A stretch of DNA of 64,000 nucleotides from Strigamia acuminata (lineage: Eukaryota > Arthropoda > Chilopoda > Geophilomorpha > Linotaeniidae), in contig OX442318.1 of assembly GCA_949358305.1 (NCBI GenBank), forward strand, positions 5,380,501 through 5,444,500. Reading direction: 5' to 3'. A program made the position numbers and the translations under genes. Positions 22,825-35,549 of the stretch are shown piece after piece. Numbering within the stretch: position 1 is the stretch's first letter; each line of letters begins with the position of its first letter. Below the pieces are notes generated by a model. It did no database searches. It worked only from the letters and a program-made list of their open reading frames with translations, and was not told where the DNA came from.

Positions 22825-23462
22825 ATTAAACCCTTGTGGCTGGAGGTTTTTGTGGTGAATGAATAGAGGATGGCAATGTTAGCTGGTTTTCTTCCTCCAA
22901 CAAGCTTTAGAAGCACCTAAGGCCATCTAGTGGTAGATTAAATTTTAAAAGAAAATTCTAGATAGTTTATTTTACTTCAATTTTCTTATTACACAGAATT
23001 AATTGATACGGTAACAGGATGTGATCAGCACATTCTTTTATTTGAATTAGGTATGAATTTTATTAAGTATATTTTACACAATGACATCATCCGGTATCTT
23101 ATCTTGCCCTAACAACAGTATTAAAAGATCGGCTGGCCAAATAATGATGTCATTGGATGGATTTTTATACTAGAACAGCTAAAAAGCAGGGAAGTTCTTT
23201 TCGTCCACAAAAATTTTTAACATGGTGTTCTATGGCCAGCCAACCAAATCAGCTATTTTTAGGTATTTGTTATATCGATAATTCGTTATACCGCAATTCG
23301 TTATAAAAAGTTTTGACTTTACTCTGCTTTGGAGGGCATGCCCAAAACCGTGAGAACTTTTATGGCATGCCATAAAAAGGACCAGCCATTCAGATATCCA
23401 GATTTGATCAAACTTACATTTTAGGCATGCCCTCCGAAGCCGGGTAATACGGTAAATTACAC
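22825..23462. other. Spacer between galaxin-like 2 and 3
   Basis: No gene is seen. A diverged copy of the 12775-12950 MITE interior and right end lies at about 23217-23325 (AACATGGTGTTCTATGGCCA shared). The remainder is unstructured. Confidence 0.45.
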
Positions 23463-25696
23463 TCAATAACTTGTGATCTCATCTAAAGGTGGTTTGTAGA
23501 CACTTATTAATTCATCAGGCTCTGCATCAGTTCCGCTTAAATGAAACTCGCAACAACCAGACTGATCCTCATCTGGTTTAGGAATCACAGAGATTCCACA
23601 ACAACTTTGCTTGGTTTTGTCATACAAATTCAAATAACAACAAGATCCAAGTTGGTTTTTGTAGATCTTGCTTTTCTTATCTTCTGAAACATAGTTGTAA
23701 GTTCTGCAACAAGTGTCTTCAGTTGGATCGTAGGGACCACTTCCATAGCAACACTTGTACGAACCATCGCGGGTAATCAATTGACCATCACAACACATTT
23801 CTTTCCTCGGTGAATAACTGACTTCCCCACAACATTCAGAATGATCCACATCCTCCTTTGGAATGATTTTGTCTTCTAGATGCACATCTGGTCTTCTGCA
23901 GCAAACGTTTTCTCTTTTGTTCATAGTTTTGCCGGCGCACAATACTTCGGATGGATCCAAGAAGTCGATGAGATTGCCATTCTTCCAATTGCAAGTTTGT
24001 TTTCCAAGTATGTATGGTCTTCCATTGCAACAAGCATCTTCACCATTGTGTACTGGAGGTAGAAGTATTGGTGGGTTGTGGTTGTGACAACAAAAGGCCT
24101 CTTCTGGGTTATAAGCGCTGTCCCCACAACATTTTTCAACACCAATTGAAGTTATTGGAATTGCTTTCTTCTTGCAACAAATGTGGGTTTTTAAATCAAT
24201 AATTTGTTCACCGCATGGAAAATTAGTGCTATTTGGTATTGGCATTACCGTATACTGTTTTCGGTCAGTTGTCCACGAAGGCATGCCGTCTTTGTGTAAT
24301 TTGGCTTCTGTTACAATGCTGCTGCATTTGTGGGTTCTGGGGTTGTACACTAGGTCAAAACAACATTTTGCATCATTGGTTTTTGAAGCTATGGTGTTAC
24401 CACAACAGATTTCTGTCTGTTGGTTGTATGTTTGACTTCCGCAACAGGCGGTGCTGGTGTTTGGTTTATCCTGCATGACACCATTGCAACACAGTTGAGT
24501 GGCATTCAAATAGGGTTGTTTTGAAGGTCTCTCAATTGTAACTGCAATTGAAAAAATAATTATTATTAAGTTGATTTGAGTGAAATAGTGGATTCAAGCA
24601 TTTGGTGCCAATTTTAGAGGAACTTTAAGTGGATTTGTAAAAAATAAACCTGTGTTTAGGGTTTCTCAAAATCGGGACTTTTGGAAAAACCGGTATTTCG
24701 GTATTCAATATTCAAAAAACCGGCAAACCGGTATTTTTCGGTAATAAAGTAAAATAAAATAGCTACAATGTTAAATATTTTTATTTTAATCGTAATGTTT
24801 TCATTGTAATTTTTGTTTATTTTTTTAAAATATTATTTTCAATGGGTTGTAGAAGTTTGATGAATATGGGGTTGTTTTGTTATCAGGTGTTGAAATTGAG
24901 AAGTCTTTTTTTTTTAAATTGATAAATAGAGTTTATAAGATTTTTTAAGTTAAGAAATTTGATAAATTCTCATTTTTATGTTAAAAAAAATCGATATATT
25001 CTCATTTTTAAGTTAAAAAATCAATAAATTCCCATTTTTATGTTAAAAAATCGATAAATTTTCGATTTTATATGAAAAAAATTCAATTAATTTCTAATTT
25101 TTACATATAAAAAATGATAAATTCAAGTTTTAAGCTAAAAAAAATAGATAAATTTACATATTTAAGCTAAAAAATCGATAACTTTGCATTTTTATGTTTA
25201 TAAAAATCCCATTCAACGTGTGTTATAAAAACCGGTACTAATACCGAACTAAGGACGGTATTCGGTATTCGGGATTTTCTTGAAAAATACCGGTTTTTGA
25301 TACCGGTAAATACCGGTAGAGAAACCCTACGCGGGCTGTGTTGCGACTAAATCATCACCATATCAAACACATTAGAATTTAATAGGCTGGCCATCAGAGA
25401 TATAAAGCATATTGTTAACAATGCATATTATCATAGTGTGGTTAAAATACTATTCAAAACAAAATTAATTGGGTTTTTCCAGGCATTGGAAGTTTGGATT
25501 AGTCCATTAGAAGGGAACGAGGAGCATAAACTGGAGTCAAGGTCAAGTTTAACTATGCCATCCATATCCAACGCTAAAAATGAAAGTATTACTTACTGAT
25601 AAATTTGTCAGCTTTCAGACATAATGATAATTCAATGGATAAAACAATACATGTGAGTATTGTTAAGAAAACTTGAGTTGAAGTTGGAGTAGACAT
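23463..25696 (-). CDS. Galaxin-like di-cysteine repeat secreted protein 3
   Basis: Exons 25696-25597 (signal peptide STPTSTQVFLTILTCIVLSI) and 24541-23463 give 392 residues. The di-Cys repeats are clear: TACCGSQTYNQQTEICC, CCGDSAYNPEEAFCC and CCYGSGPYDPTEDTCC. Closest in layout to paralogs 2 and 4 (shared block SCCGISVIPKPDEDQSGCC). The single intron is expanded to about 1.05 kb by a MITE with TAGGGTTTCTC ends. No membrane anchor is seen. Confidence 0.75.
24657..25329. mobile_element. MITE with TAGGGTTTCT ends and CCGGTATT motifs in galaxin-like 3 intron
   Basis: Left end TAGGGTTTCTCAAAATCGGG and right end TACCGGTAGAGAAACCCTA are inverted. Sub-terminal arms repeat ACCGGTATTTCGGTATTC. The core (about 24960-25200) is a degenerate ~30-bp satellite of TCGATAAATTCTCATTTTTA units. 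Non-coding. Confidence 0.65.
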
Positions 25697-26396
25697 CTTT
25701 ACTCAAGTGCTTGAAATGTTGTTGCCTGTTTGCTTATAATGGTTATGTTGACATAAAGGATTTCACACAAATTAGGTCAACAGGAAGGTGTGAGGTTTTA
25801 CGCCTTTTAAGAGGAAATGGGATTATATAACTGCTGCTGTTTGGTGTTAGAGTGGAAATTAAAAATTTTAGGGAATGAAAGTTGATCTCATGATCTGTAA
25901 AAGTGTCACATGCTAAGATTGCATAATTTGGCAGAATTGTTTATTGCGTCTAGACAGATTAAGCAAGTTAAACCTTTGATGGAGCAAGGAAAAGACTTTA
26001 TTACATACTTAATAGTTTTCCTACAATTTGAATGACAAATAACATTTTTAAATTTAAATTTTCAATCTGTTGTAATTTGTTGGATAATTAATACAGGACT
26101 TTATATCTGGCAGTTTTTTTTAAAAGGAAACAATCTTGGGTAAACGGCAGTTGTAATATTGCAACAATAGATGTTTTCTGTATTATGTTTGTACAGGAAA
26201 ACATTGTTTGCACAAAAATCGTGGATGGAAAGTTCTGGAGAAAATTGTCCTAGTTGTAAGTAATTACTCAGTTGTAAGTCTTGTAACTAATTAAAGTCGA
26301 AACTTTTTATAATGAGTCGCGATATAACCAATTACCGATATAACCAATGGGAGTACACATTGTGAGGTGCCTTTTTGAGTGCAACTCGAGTACAGT
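25697..26396. other. Spacer between galaxin-like 3 and 4
   Basis: No gene is seen. The last 100 bp hold a truncated MITE end (26296-26346) joined to one arm of the vanin-2-intron foldback (26345-26395). This joined piece directly abuts the galaxin-like 4 stop codon and so probably forms part of its 3' UTR. Confidence 0.45.
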
Positions 26397-27656
26397 TTAA
26401 TAGCTTGTAAAGCGAGCAACAGGAAGTTGATAAGAACTGATTAACTCGTCCAATGTTGCTTCGGCACCGTTCATATTGTATTGACAACAACCACATTGAC
26501 CTGCCGGCTGTTTGGGAATCACCGTAATTCCACAACAAGTTTCCTTTGTTTCATCGTACAGATCTAAGTAACAGCATTGGCCCAGCTTATCCTTGTACAA
26601 TTTGCTTTTGACATCAGCATTGATGAAATTGTTCGACCGGCAACAAGTGTCTTTTGACGGATCGTATGGACCGCTTCCATAACAGCACTCCTGGGCACCG
26701 TCGTGGTCGATTAATTTTCCATGGCAACAAATTTTATTGGCCGGCGAAAAACTTTGTTTGTCGCAGCATTCGGTATGATGTTCCTTCTGTTTGGCAATAA
26801 TCCGTTCCCTTTGTTGAGGTTTTCCTTGTGTGTTAATTGTTTCCGTACAACAAATGTTTTTTCTTTTGTTGATGATTTGGTTATTGCATAATTGTTGATT
26901 GGAGTTTTGCAACGCAACAATTGTACCGTTTTCTACAATGCATGCCGCTGTTAGACCATTGTATGGTTTTCCTTTGCAGCAAAGATCTTCACCATTTTTG
27001 ACTGGCGGTAGAAGTATCGGAGGGTCTTCAGAAGAGCAACAAGAGTGGGTCCGCTGGTCATAGGCTTTGGTTCCGCAGCAATAAGCGGAGTCGATGCTGG
27101 TTATCGGAACGGGTTTTCCTTCGCAACATATGTGTGTTTTGTAATAGATTATTCCTTCACCGCATGCTGTGTAACTTCCTTCTGTGTCTGGTGTTATGAC
27201 TTCTTGTTCAGATTCAGTTGTCCAGGAAGTTATTTGACCACCATCCATTGTGACTTGAAGAACATATAAATCACATTTGTGGGTTTTCTGGTTGTAGATG
27301 TGATTGTTGCAACATCTTTCATCATTTGTCTTCTGAATGACAGCAGATCCACAGCAAAATTGTGTTTGTTGGTCGTAGGTTTGATTGCCACAACAAGCTG
27401 TTCTGGCAGTTGGTTTGGAGTGGACAACACCATTGCAGCATATCTGTGCAGTGCAGGAGAAAGTTTGTTTTGAAGGTCTTCCAATGGTGACTGGAATTAA
27501 CATGAAGCAATTGAGAATTTGTTGGTTTTAAGAAAAGTGTTTCGACAACTTACCGGTGTATTTTGAACGGTCTAAATCCGAACCCAGTGATAGCTGAATG
27601 CAAAGAGTCATAAACAATGCTAGAAATACCATTTTGGTATTGATTAGGATGGGCAT
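26397..27656 (-). CDS. Galaxin-like di-cysteine repeat secreted protein 4
   Basis: Exons 27656-27554 and 27490-26397 give 398 residues. An alternative in-frame start at 27632 leaves a shorter, cleaner signal peptide (MVFLALFMTLCIQLSLG). Di-Cys repeats include TACCGNQTYDQQTQFCC, CCGTKAYDQRTHSCC and CCYGSGPYDPSKDTCC. The C-terminus (QLPVARFTSY) is not hydrophobic, so a secreted product is expected. It is followed on the left by MITE debris in the 3' UTR and flanked on the right by a vanin gene fragment. The organisation is identical to the three other paralogs. Confidence 0.75.
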
Positions 27657-27901
27657 GGCAATTTTTGATGTTCACAAAATTAAAAGTTATAGTTGAATGG
27701 GAAACTGTTTTGCATGGAAAGTTGTTTTATGTGTGAATGTGGAGGAAAATCAATTCACATATTGCTATTGTTGATTTCAGGAAATTGACAAATTGTGAAA
27801 TTGGTTTTGACATTTAAATATTGTGAAATTTACTAGACAGTGAGAAGGAAATGTGATAATAAGACAAAGTAATAGAAAAAAATCAGTTTATTGGTTGAAA
27901 A

Positions 27902-28231
27902 TTAGAAAAATATTATACTTTTTAAATTTTTTTTTAAGTTAATTTTATTGTTTAAATCAGGCTCTGAGTGTCCTTCATACAGCCTAGCACTTAATTTAAC
28001 AATTATTATTGATTTTTCTTGAATTTTTAATCTAGTTTGAGATTGGGATTTACTTCCCTCACAATTTGTGAGAGAAAAAGTCCAATTTGTGACTGACAAC
28101 GATTGCAAATCACTTTGAACAACATTAGGAAAGACAACATCAGCTTCCAATTGAGCTGTCAAGGACAATTTATAAAAAAAACTGCAACCGGTGTTGTTTC
28201 CGCTACTTTTCCACACGATTCTATATATCAC
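27902..28231 (-). pseudogene. Vanin C-terminal domain fragment
   Basis: Encodes a block matching the end of the vanin C-terminal domain (LSLTAQLEADVVFPNVVQSD, NWTFSLTNCEG). Upstream of it the frame loses similarity and no nitrilase exons are present. It is read as a truncated duplicate of the last exon of the neighbouring vanin-3 gene. Confidence 0.7.
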
Positions 28232-28405
28232 GTGTCCATGTTATTCTTGGTTCGTGGTTTTAGACGGAATTTACAAGAAAATGTGAATTTTTTTTTAAAA
28301 AAACTTTTTTCTTTAGTTCAAACAAAATTAATCAGAATATCACTTTATTTCATGTCAATTACAGTTAATCATACTTTGTAATTGGTTTCTTCACTTTATC
28401 ATTTC

Positions 28406-31400
28406 TTAGCGGTTATCTCTATCGTACATTCTAGCGTAGAAACCAGCAATTAATACAGATTTGGCCACTTTAGTTAATTCAATTTTGGATTGTGTTTTAT
28501 TTCCATTACAATTTTTGAAAGAAAATTTCCAATCTTTAGCTGACAGCAACTGCAAATCACCTTTAACAACACTTGGCAAGACAACATCGGCATCCATTTG
28601 TGCCGTCAAAGACAATTCTTCGAATGTTGCACGAAGTGTTGTTTTTGGTACTCTTCCACATGATTCTACATCATGTTCATTCTCACATCTCATTACCGAG
28701 CAGGTTTGCATTCCAAGTGGGTAGATTAAATAATGGTGTATTCCATCAAATGCCATCAATACATACACTCCCTCATCATTATTCTTTGTAAAATTGTAAA
28801 CAAGATTACAGCAAACACCTTTTTGACACAAGGTGACATTTCCATGGGGTTCCTTCAAATAATGGGTAGCAAAGTTTCTTAAAGATTGGTACAATATTGT
28901 GTTTTTGGGGAAAACCGGACTTGAAGAAGGTTTGTTGGTTATTGTTAATGGCTGGTAGAAATAAATTAAATTGTGATTGTTAGGATTAACTGATGGGGAT
29001 TTGATTGGTGGAAGACATTGGCCTTCATCTGGAACTGGGCTAGGATCAATCGGTAAATCTGCAGTCAGAAGTCTTCCTTTACTTGACACATCAAAGGTTT
29101 CATTTAAGGCTCCCAATTGTGAGGAGTAGATTCCACTACCAAGTCTTGCAACTATATAAAAAAGGGATGGTCAAATGGATGGAGACACAGACCGTATTAC
29201 CCCGCTTATTGCGCTCAAAAAGGCTACACCGGCATGCGGGTATAGAGCAAAACATGCTGGTTTTAGTGAAAAAACTGGTTTTTTATTTTTCGTTTAAAAT
29301 AGCTCAAATGAATAATTATGTTAAAATTTGGGCCTAAAATTTAAATTTTCTTGATATTCTGAAGATTGCTACTAAATTTTTGGGAAAATTTATGGAAATT
29401 TAGGCCAATTTACTACATCCTGGACATCTAAATATACGTTTTAAGCATGTTTTGGGCTCAAAATTAAAAAAAAAAAATCGTATTCACTTACAGCGGCATG
29501 TCGTTAAAAACAGGGTTTATCGGCAGGCCGTTAAAAACGGGGTTTTTCGGCTTGTCGGTAATACTCGCACTATTCCGACATGCGGCTATAAGCGGGGTAA
29601 TACCGTATCGACAGGACCGGTGCGACACATATTTCCACGTGAGGCGAACAAGGCATACGGCGCCATTTTGAACAGTAGAAAATTCTTTTTTTTTCTTGTT
29701 GGAAAATAATTGGATTTTGCGCCCAAAGATGCCGCCACTAGAAATATGCCGTCTGAGGTGACCGCCTTACCACTCGCACCGGCCCTGCATATCAACTTCA
29801 TGTTCTTACAAGTTGGACTGTAGAGATTTGGTACAAGTAAATTAACTCCTAAGCCTTTGGCCCAGCTAGAGTAAAGCTGTGGTCCATTCACAAAAGGCAT
29901 TTCATTGACCCATGCTGTAGGAAAGATGATGTTCTTTATGCTATTGTTTCTCACCAACTCCACTGCAGGATCTTTGTACATCATGTCCAAACAAGTAAAT
30001 GTGGAAAATTCAATTCCTTCAATCTTAAAGATTATAAGTTCTGCCTGAAAAGAGTGAAATGTTTTAAAAAAACAGTTTTAAATACTCAGGATTATGTGGA
30101 AACCTACTTGTTTAGGTGAATCAAAGATGGGTGCTTCAAAGAACAAGTGTTTTTTATGATAGCGAGCGATAAGTGTGCCGGTCTTATCGAAAACAGCATT
30201 TGTGTTGTATAGATAATGACCATCACTGGGGCAGTCAGGATCATTTTCTTTCTTGCATTCTAGTTTGCTGGCCATATTGGCTAATATGGCTATGGAGTTG
30301 TTTCTGGCAGAACAGCTGAGCACCTTTAAAACTTCTGTGTGGTTGAATTGTGTGGGATTTAGACAGGGATTCCAAGATATCTGTGTGGGGTCTGGAACAG
30401 TTTGAGTAAATGGCAGTAGTGTGCTTCTAGAAACTACAAATTGGAAACCTGAATAGCCATCTTCAGGAAACGCAATAATAATAGCTCCCTGTAAATAATT
30501 AGGAACTTGTAAACCCACCCATGTGGTTCAAAAGTGCATTGAAATTATATTGCAATGTGCAATGCATTTGGTTTAACGAGATTGCATTTTTTAATACATT
30601 TTTGCGTGCTATCGATTTGCAAATGATAATAAATTTTGTAAAATGTATTTTGAAATGCATTCCCAATACTTTTATTTGTCAATTACAGAGGGTGGATATT
30701 CAAAAATAAAACACTTTAAAAGTCGAGCAGTCGCAACGTCATGTGACGTCGCGAGTGATCTGACGCATCACGAAGAGTTTTAAGTTACAAAAAAAAGAGA
30801 CTTGATCATGTTTGGAACATTCATGTGTCAGTTCCTTAGTGTGTCAGTTGGTCGCTGAATGTGTATCGAATGAATATGTAAGTTTTGTTTCCATACAATT
30901 TAATGGGATTTTAATTTACTTGTTTTGCTTGTACTCATTTAAAATAAATAATGTATATATATATTTGATATAAACCAGTTGGTCACATTACAGGCACACC
31001 ACATTTAGATTTTCTTTGTAACTTCATTTAATCTGAGCATTACTTTTGATTTACAACAATGGTCATAACTGTCAGTTCAAATCACATCATTGTGCAGTAG
31101 TTGATGTTATAGTCAAAATGCTTTCCGAGGAGGGTTACTCATTCAGGATGATTGCAAAATGCATAAAGGAGAAAAGAATTGACGTCAGTACAAATAAGTT
31201 AATATACTCACTTCTTTTGCCGCCTTTGTTGCATATTCTGCATATCTTTTTGCATTTTCTACCATTACTTCAATGGGTTTCATGAGTAGGCTGTTAAAGG
31301 GCTCATAGTCCACTACTGCAGCTCTGTAAGTTCGTGAAGATTGATCGGCCAATGTTAGAACAAAAAGCAGCAGCATAAAAACACATGTTGACTGTTTTAA

Positions 31401-31406
31401 AGCCAT
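28406..31406 (-). CDS. Vanin/pantetheinase-like amidohydrolase 3
   Basis: Exons 31406-31212, 30488-30108, 30044-29810 and 29151-28406 give 518 residues. It has a signal peptide (QSTCVFMLLLFVLTLADQ). The catalytic triad is intact: Glu74 in IIIAFPEDG, Lys177 in ARYHKKHLF and Cys210 in STFTCLDMMYKDPAVELV. The vanin C-terminal domain begins at RLGSGIYSSQLGALNETFD. The second coding exon is a fusion of exons 2 and 3 of vanin-2, so this gene has lost an intron, a state shared with vanin-4 and vanin-5. Intron 3 contains two adjacent palindromic elements. It is the last member of this subgroup that keeps the nucleophile. Confidence 0.88.
29194..29786. mobile_element. Two adjacent foldback elements in vanin-3 intron 3
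   Basis: The first (29194-29603) has ends GTATTACCCCGCTTAT and ATAAGCGGGGTAATAC, with inner GGCATGCGGGTATAG / CGACATGCGGCTATA arms. The second (29611-29786) has ends ACAGGACCGGTGCGA and TCGCACCGGCCCTG. Both are non-coding. A decayed relative of the first lies in the matching intron of vanin-4 (about 33890-34190). Confidence 0.6.
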
Positions 31407-33120
31407 TTCAAAAATGAAATAGATTTGATGAAACTATTTGGAAAATCTGATCTTAAATAGAGGATATCTGAAATAACCACCAGGAAAATTTTTTTTTCCT
31501 ATTTAACAATAGAGTTTTTCCTGTTGGGGATTTTCTAACAGAACAATTGAAACTATTCTTAGTGACTGAAAAAAAAATGTCAACTATGTTGAAAACATTG
31601 CAAAAGTGAAATAGATCTGATGAAACTATTAGTAAAGTCTGATGCATTATTGACCTTGATTTGGCAATTAAATGTTAGAATAGAGGAAATCAGATTAGAG
31701 TACAAGGAAAACAAATGAGGCTTTTTGTAACAGAACAATGTAGTTTTACTGTCGGGGATTTTGTAACTGAAAGGTTGGAAAATTTTCTTACAATTTGAAA
31801 TTTAAAAAAAAAAAACTTGGCTTTGCATCAACAATTCACAAAAACATTTTAGTTTCAGAGGAATTGTACGTAACCTCCTAATTAAAGTCAACTTTGGAAC
31901 ACAGATGGCGCCACTGCCTTTTTGTCCGTTTGCATGTTATTAGTAATTCCAAGTTTTCCTGCTTGAAAACTGCTTTTTTTTATTTTTTTAAAAAAAAAAT
32001 TAGTTTAGAATTACTTGTTTTAGGGGGCAGTGGAGCCCAAAATAAAATATATTTCAGTGCTAGCAAAAGAAAAGCAATTTTTGTGTGATTGAGTGTACGC
32101 ATGCTTTTATTTCTAGCATTTGAAACACAAGGAATTAGATATTTTTTGATGTATTCTTGTTGAGATTTAATGTTATCCAATCAATGTTTAATGCCTGAAA
32201 ATTATTTATTGTAGTTTTAGATATTATTTTTAAATCAAACGTTAAATAAAATTGAACTGTAGTTATAACGTTCGCCAAAAATGTAAATGCGGGATGTCAG
32301 TTGTCCGCCATTTGCTCGCAAAATAACGTCCTTTTAAACCGTTTCGGCCGGATGGCGCCACAAACACAAGACAGAATCGCATTACAGTCTAACAATTAAA
32401 TTGTGCTAGATATGAAGTCCTGTAGTTGATCATCCTAGGTTGTTCCTTGTTGTACTTGTCTATCGTAAACCTGACCGTAAACCGAGGCCAAGAATGTCCT
32501 AATTGTGCATAAACGCATAAACGCCATCGAAGGCCACACCGGCATTGCAAACGTAAAACCGGGGATATTTAATGTTTGGTGGAAAAATCAAGGAAAATAG
32601 TGTAAAAATAAATAATGTGGAAATAAATATTTTTGGGGGTTGCTAACTACAAATGGGGAGGTTCAAATAAATAGAAATAGTGTGTGAATAATTGGTGTGA
32701 AATTAAATAGATTTAGGGGTTTTTTCAATTAATTAGGGGATGTCAATAATTTGATCTCCTAGTAAAGTGGTATTGTAATGTTAATGGAATCTTTATTGCT
32801 TCAACAATTACTCTACAAATTCAAGCAATCGAAAGAGGTCGGTTCTGTCTTGACTGACCGACCAACTGTAGATTGGCTTTTTCTATAGTCCACTTGGGAC
32901 CACTCAGTTTTACCGTTCCTTGATTGGTGCTTTTGGTGAATTCCGGGAATGGCAACTCCTCCTTGCGTTAACAGACTGTTCGCATGCAACGGAACTTCAT
33001 TCTCACCACAGAAAAATCAGATTGAGAAATTATCAGGAAATATTCATTAAATTCTGTCAGAATATGACCAATTAAGAAAAGAAGACTTTATTGCTCGTAA
33101 ACAACTTATAATTGATTAAT
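31407..33120. other. Vanin-3/vanin-4 spacer
   Basis: No gene is seen. The segment at about 32320-32455 (CAAGACAGAATCGC, CTAACAATTAAATTGTGCTA) is repeated at 51897-52030 next to an LTR-like sequence. It is probably a retroelement fragment. The rest is AT-rich and unstructured. Confidence 0.45.
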
Positions 33121-35549
33121 TCACACAATCGAAAATTTGGTGACATCTCTGTCATACAATCTAGCGTACAAACTAGCACTTAATGTTGAATTGACTGTTT
33201 TAGTCAATTCAATTTTAGATTGTGTATTATTTCCCCTGCAATTTTTGAGCGAGAAACTCCAATCTTTAGCTGGCAACGACTGCAAATTACCTTGAACAAC
33301 ACTTGGAAGGACAACATCAGATTCCAATTGGGCTGTCAAGGACAATTCATTGAATATTGCATGTGGTGTAGTCGCTGGTACAGTTCCACACGATTGTACA
33401 TCATAATCATTTTCACATCTCATGACAGAACAGATTTGAACACCAAATCCGTATTTAAAAAAATAACTTATGCCATCATATGCCATTATTGCGTACATTC
33501 CCTCATCATTATTCATTTTAAATTTGTAGACAAGATTACAGCAAACATTTTTTTGACATAAGGTGACATTTCCTTGGGGTTCCTTCAAGTAATAAGTAGA
33601 GAAATCTTTTAAGGAGCTATACATTATTAAGTTTGTGGGTAAACCTGGGTTAGAAGATGGTTGGTTGGTTAATGTGAAGGACTTTAAGATATTGTAGAAA
33701 ATGTGAGTTTGAGGATTAACAGATTGGGATTGAAGTGGTGCAAGACATTGGTCTTCATCTGGAACTTTGCTAGGATCAATTGGCAAGTCAGCAGTCAGAA
33801 GTTTTCCTTCACTGGACACGTCAAAGGTTTCATTCAAGGCTCCCAATTGGGACGAGTAAATTCCAGTTCCCAGTCTTCCATCTACGTAAAAATGGGAAGA
33901 TTAAGAGACTTCCCCACTTTAAGCCGCATGTCGGTGGAAGTTTTAGTGGCATGCGGGTGTAAGTGATTGCAATTTTTTTTTTTCAATTAGAATTGGCCTA
34001 AACAAGCATAAAAAGCGTTTTTGGATGTCCAAAATATTTGAAATTTGCTTAAATTTCTAAAAATTTATCCAAATTTTAGTAATAATCTTCAGAAAATTAA
34101 GAAAGTTCAAATTTTAGGCCCAAATTCAAACACAATTTTTCATCCGGGCTCTTTTAAACTGTCTTTTTAAACTGTCGGTTATTGTAATTGTAACTTACAG
34201 ATTGGTGTGTTATAGCCTGATGCAATTAAATTGACTCCTAAGCCTCTGGCCCAGCTGGAGTAAAGTTGTGTTCCCAACAATAAAGGCATAGTGTTGATCC
34301 ATGCTATAGGTAAGATGATGTTCTTTATTCCTTGGGCTCTCACCAATTCCACTGCAGGATCTTTGTATATGACTTCAAAACCAGTAAATGTGGCAAATTC
34401 AATTCCTTCGATCTTAAAGGTTATATGTTCTGCCTGGAAAGAATGAAATATTTTAAAAAATGCATCAAGTATTCATGATTATGTAGCAATTTTACTTGTT
34501 TTGGTGAATTCAAGACACGATCTTCATAAAACAAGTGTTTTTTATGATAGCGAGCGATAAGTGTGCCGGTCTTATCGAAAACAACATTTGTGTTGTACAG
34601 ATAATGGCCATCACTGGGACAGTCAGAATCATTTTCTTTCTTGCAGTCTTCTTTACTGAGGATATTGGCTACGATGGCTATGGAGTTGTTTCTGGCAGAA
34701 CAGCTGAGAACTTGGATAGCCTCCGCGGGAGTGAACTCCGTAGAATTTAGACAGGGATTCCAAGAGACCTGTTTGGGGTCTGGAATATTTTGTGTGTATG
34801 GCAATGCTATAATTCTAAGAAACGTAACTGGTTGTGTTCTTGTTATCCCATATTCAGGAAACACAACAATAATTGCTTTCTGTAAATAATTAAGAATTCA
34901 TAATTGGATGTATTTCCATAAGCTGTCGTCCTCAAGATGGTGCAGCCATGCAGGAAAACCAAGCAAAGCGGTTCCAAGTTTAGCAGTGCGAATTTGTCTT
35001 CTCCTTAAACCACTGTCTTTAAGAAGTGAATTTTTGATTGAACTAAAAAGACGACTACATACATCATGCGGTAACAATAGCCAATAGCAGGTGCAGAAGA
35101 GATAAGTCAATTCTATAAGTCAAAGAAGCGATTTCAATTTCACTTAATCTTAATCTAAAGGTGCGGGTAAAATTGCACTCAAGCGGACGAGTTTTTAGCC
35201 GCTTTTTCAAGTAAATGCAATTCGTCCTTTGAAGTTTGAATTCATCTATTGTTGTGAATGCGAAAAGCTACAATAATTTTTTTTTCTTTCGCAACTTTAC
35301 AACTACTCGCAATCTATGAAAAGCATACAAATTGCAGTTGATATGAATACTTACTGCCTGTGCTGCCTTTGTTGCATATTGTGCATATATTTTTGCATTT
35401 TCTAACAGTAAATCGGTGGGCTTTGCGAATAGTTTGTAATAGGGTTCATAGTCGACTACTGCAGCTCTGTAAGTTTTTAAAGATAGCTTTGCTGATGCGA
35501 CAGCAAAAAGCAGCAGCACTAAAACGCATGTCAATTGTGTGAAAGCCAT
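33121..35549 (-). CDS. Vanin-like protein 4, catalytic cysteine replaced by glycine
   Basis: Exons 35549-35355, 34879-34496, 34433-34199 and 33881-33121 give 524 residues. It has a signal peptide (FTQLTCVLVLLLFAVASA), a full nitrilase domain and a C-terminal vanin domain. Glu74 (VVFPEYG) and Lys178 (ARYHKKHLF) are kept. The position of the nucleophile is Gly211 (ATFTGFEVIYKDPAVELV): codon GGT where active paralogs have TGT. No frameshift or stop is present, and splice sites are intact. A non-catalytic secreted pseudoenzyme is therefore inferred. It is a close duplicate of vanin-5, including parts of intron 1. Confidence 0.88.
34899..35150. repeat. Paralogous intron-1 segment of vanin-4, copy at 38702-38960
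   Basis: The two introns share long near-identical text (for example TAATTGGATGTATTT near the start and GCAGGTGCAGAAGAGATAAG near the end). This shows that the whole vanin-4/vanin-5 region arose by a recent tandem duplication including introns. The copies differ by a few substitutions and a 10-15 bp indel. Confidence 0.8.
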
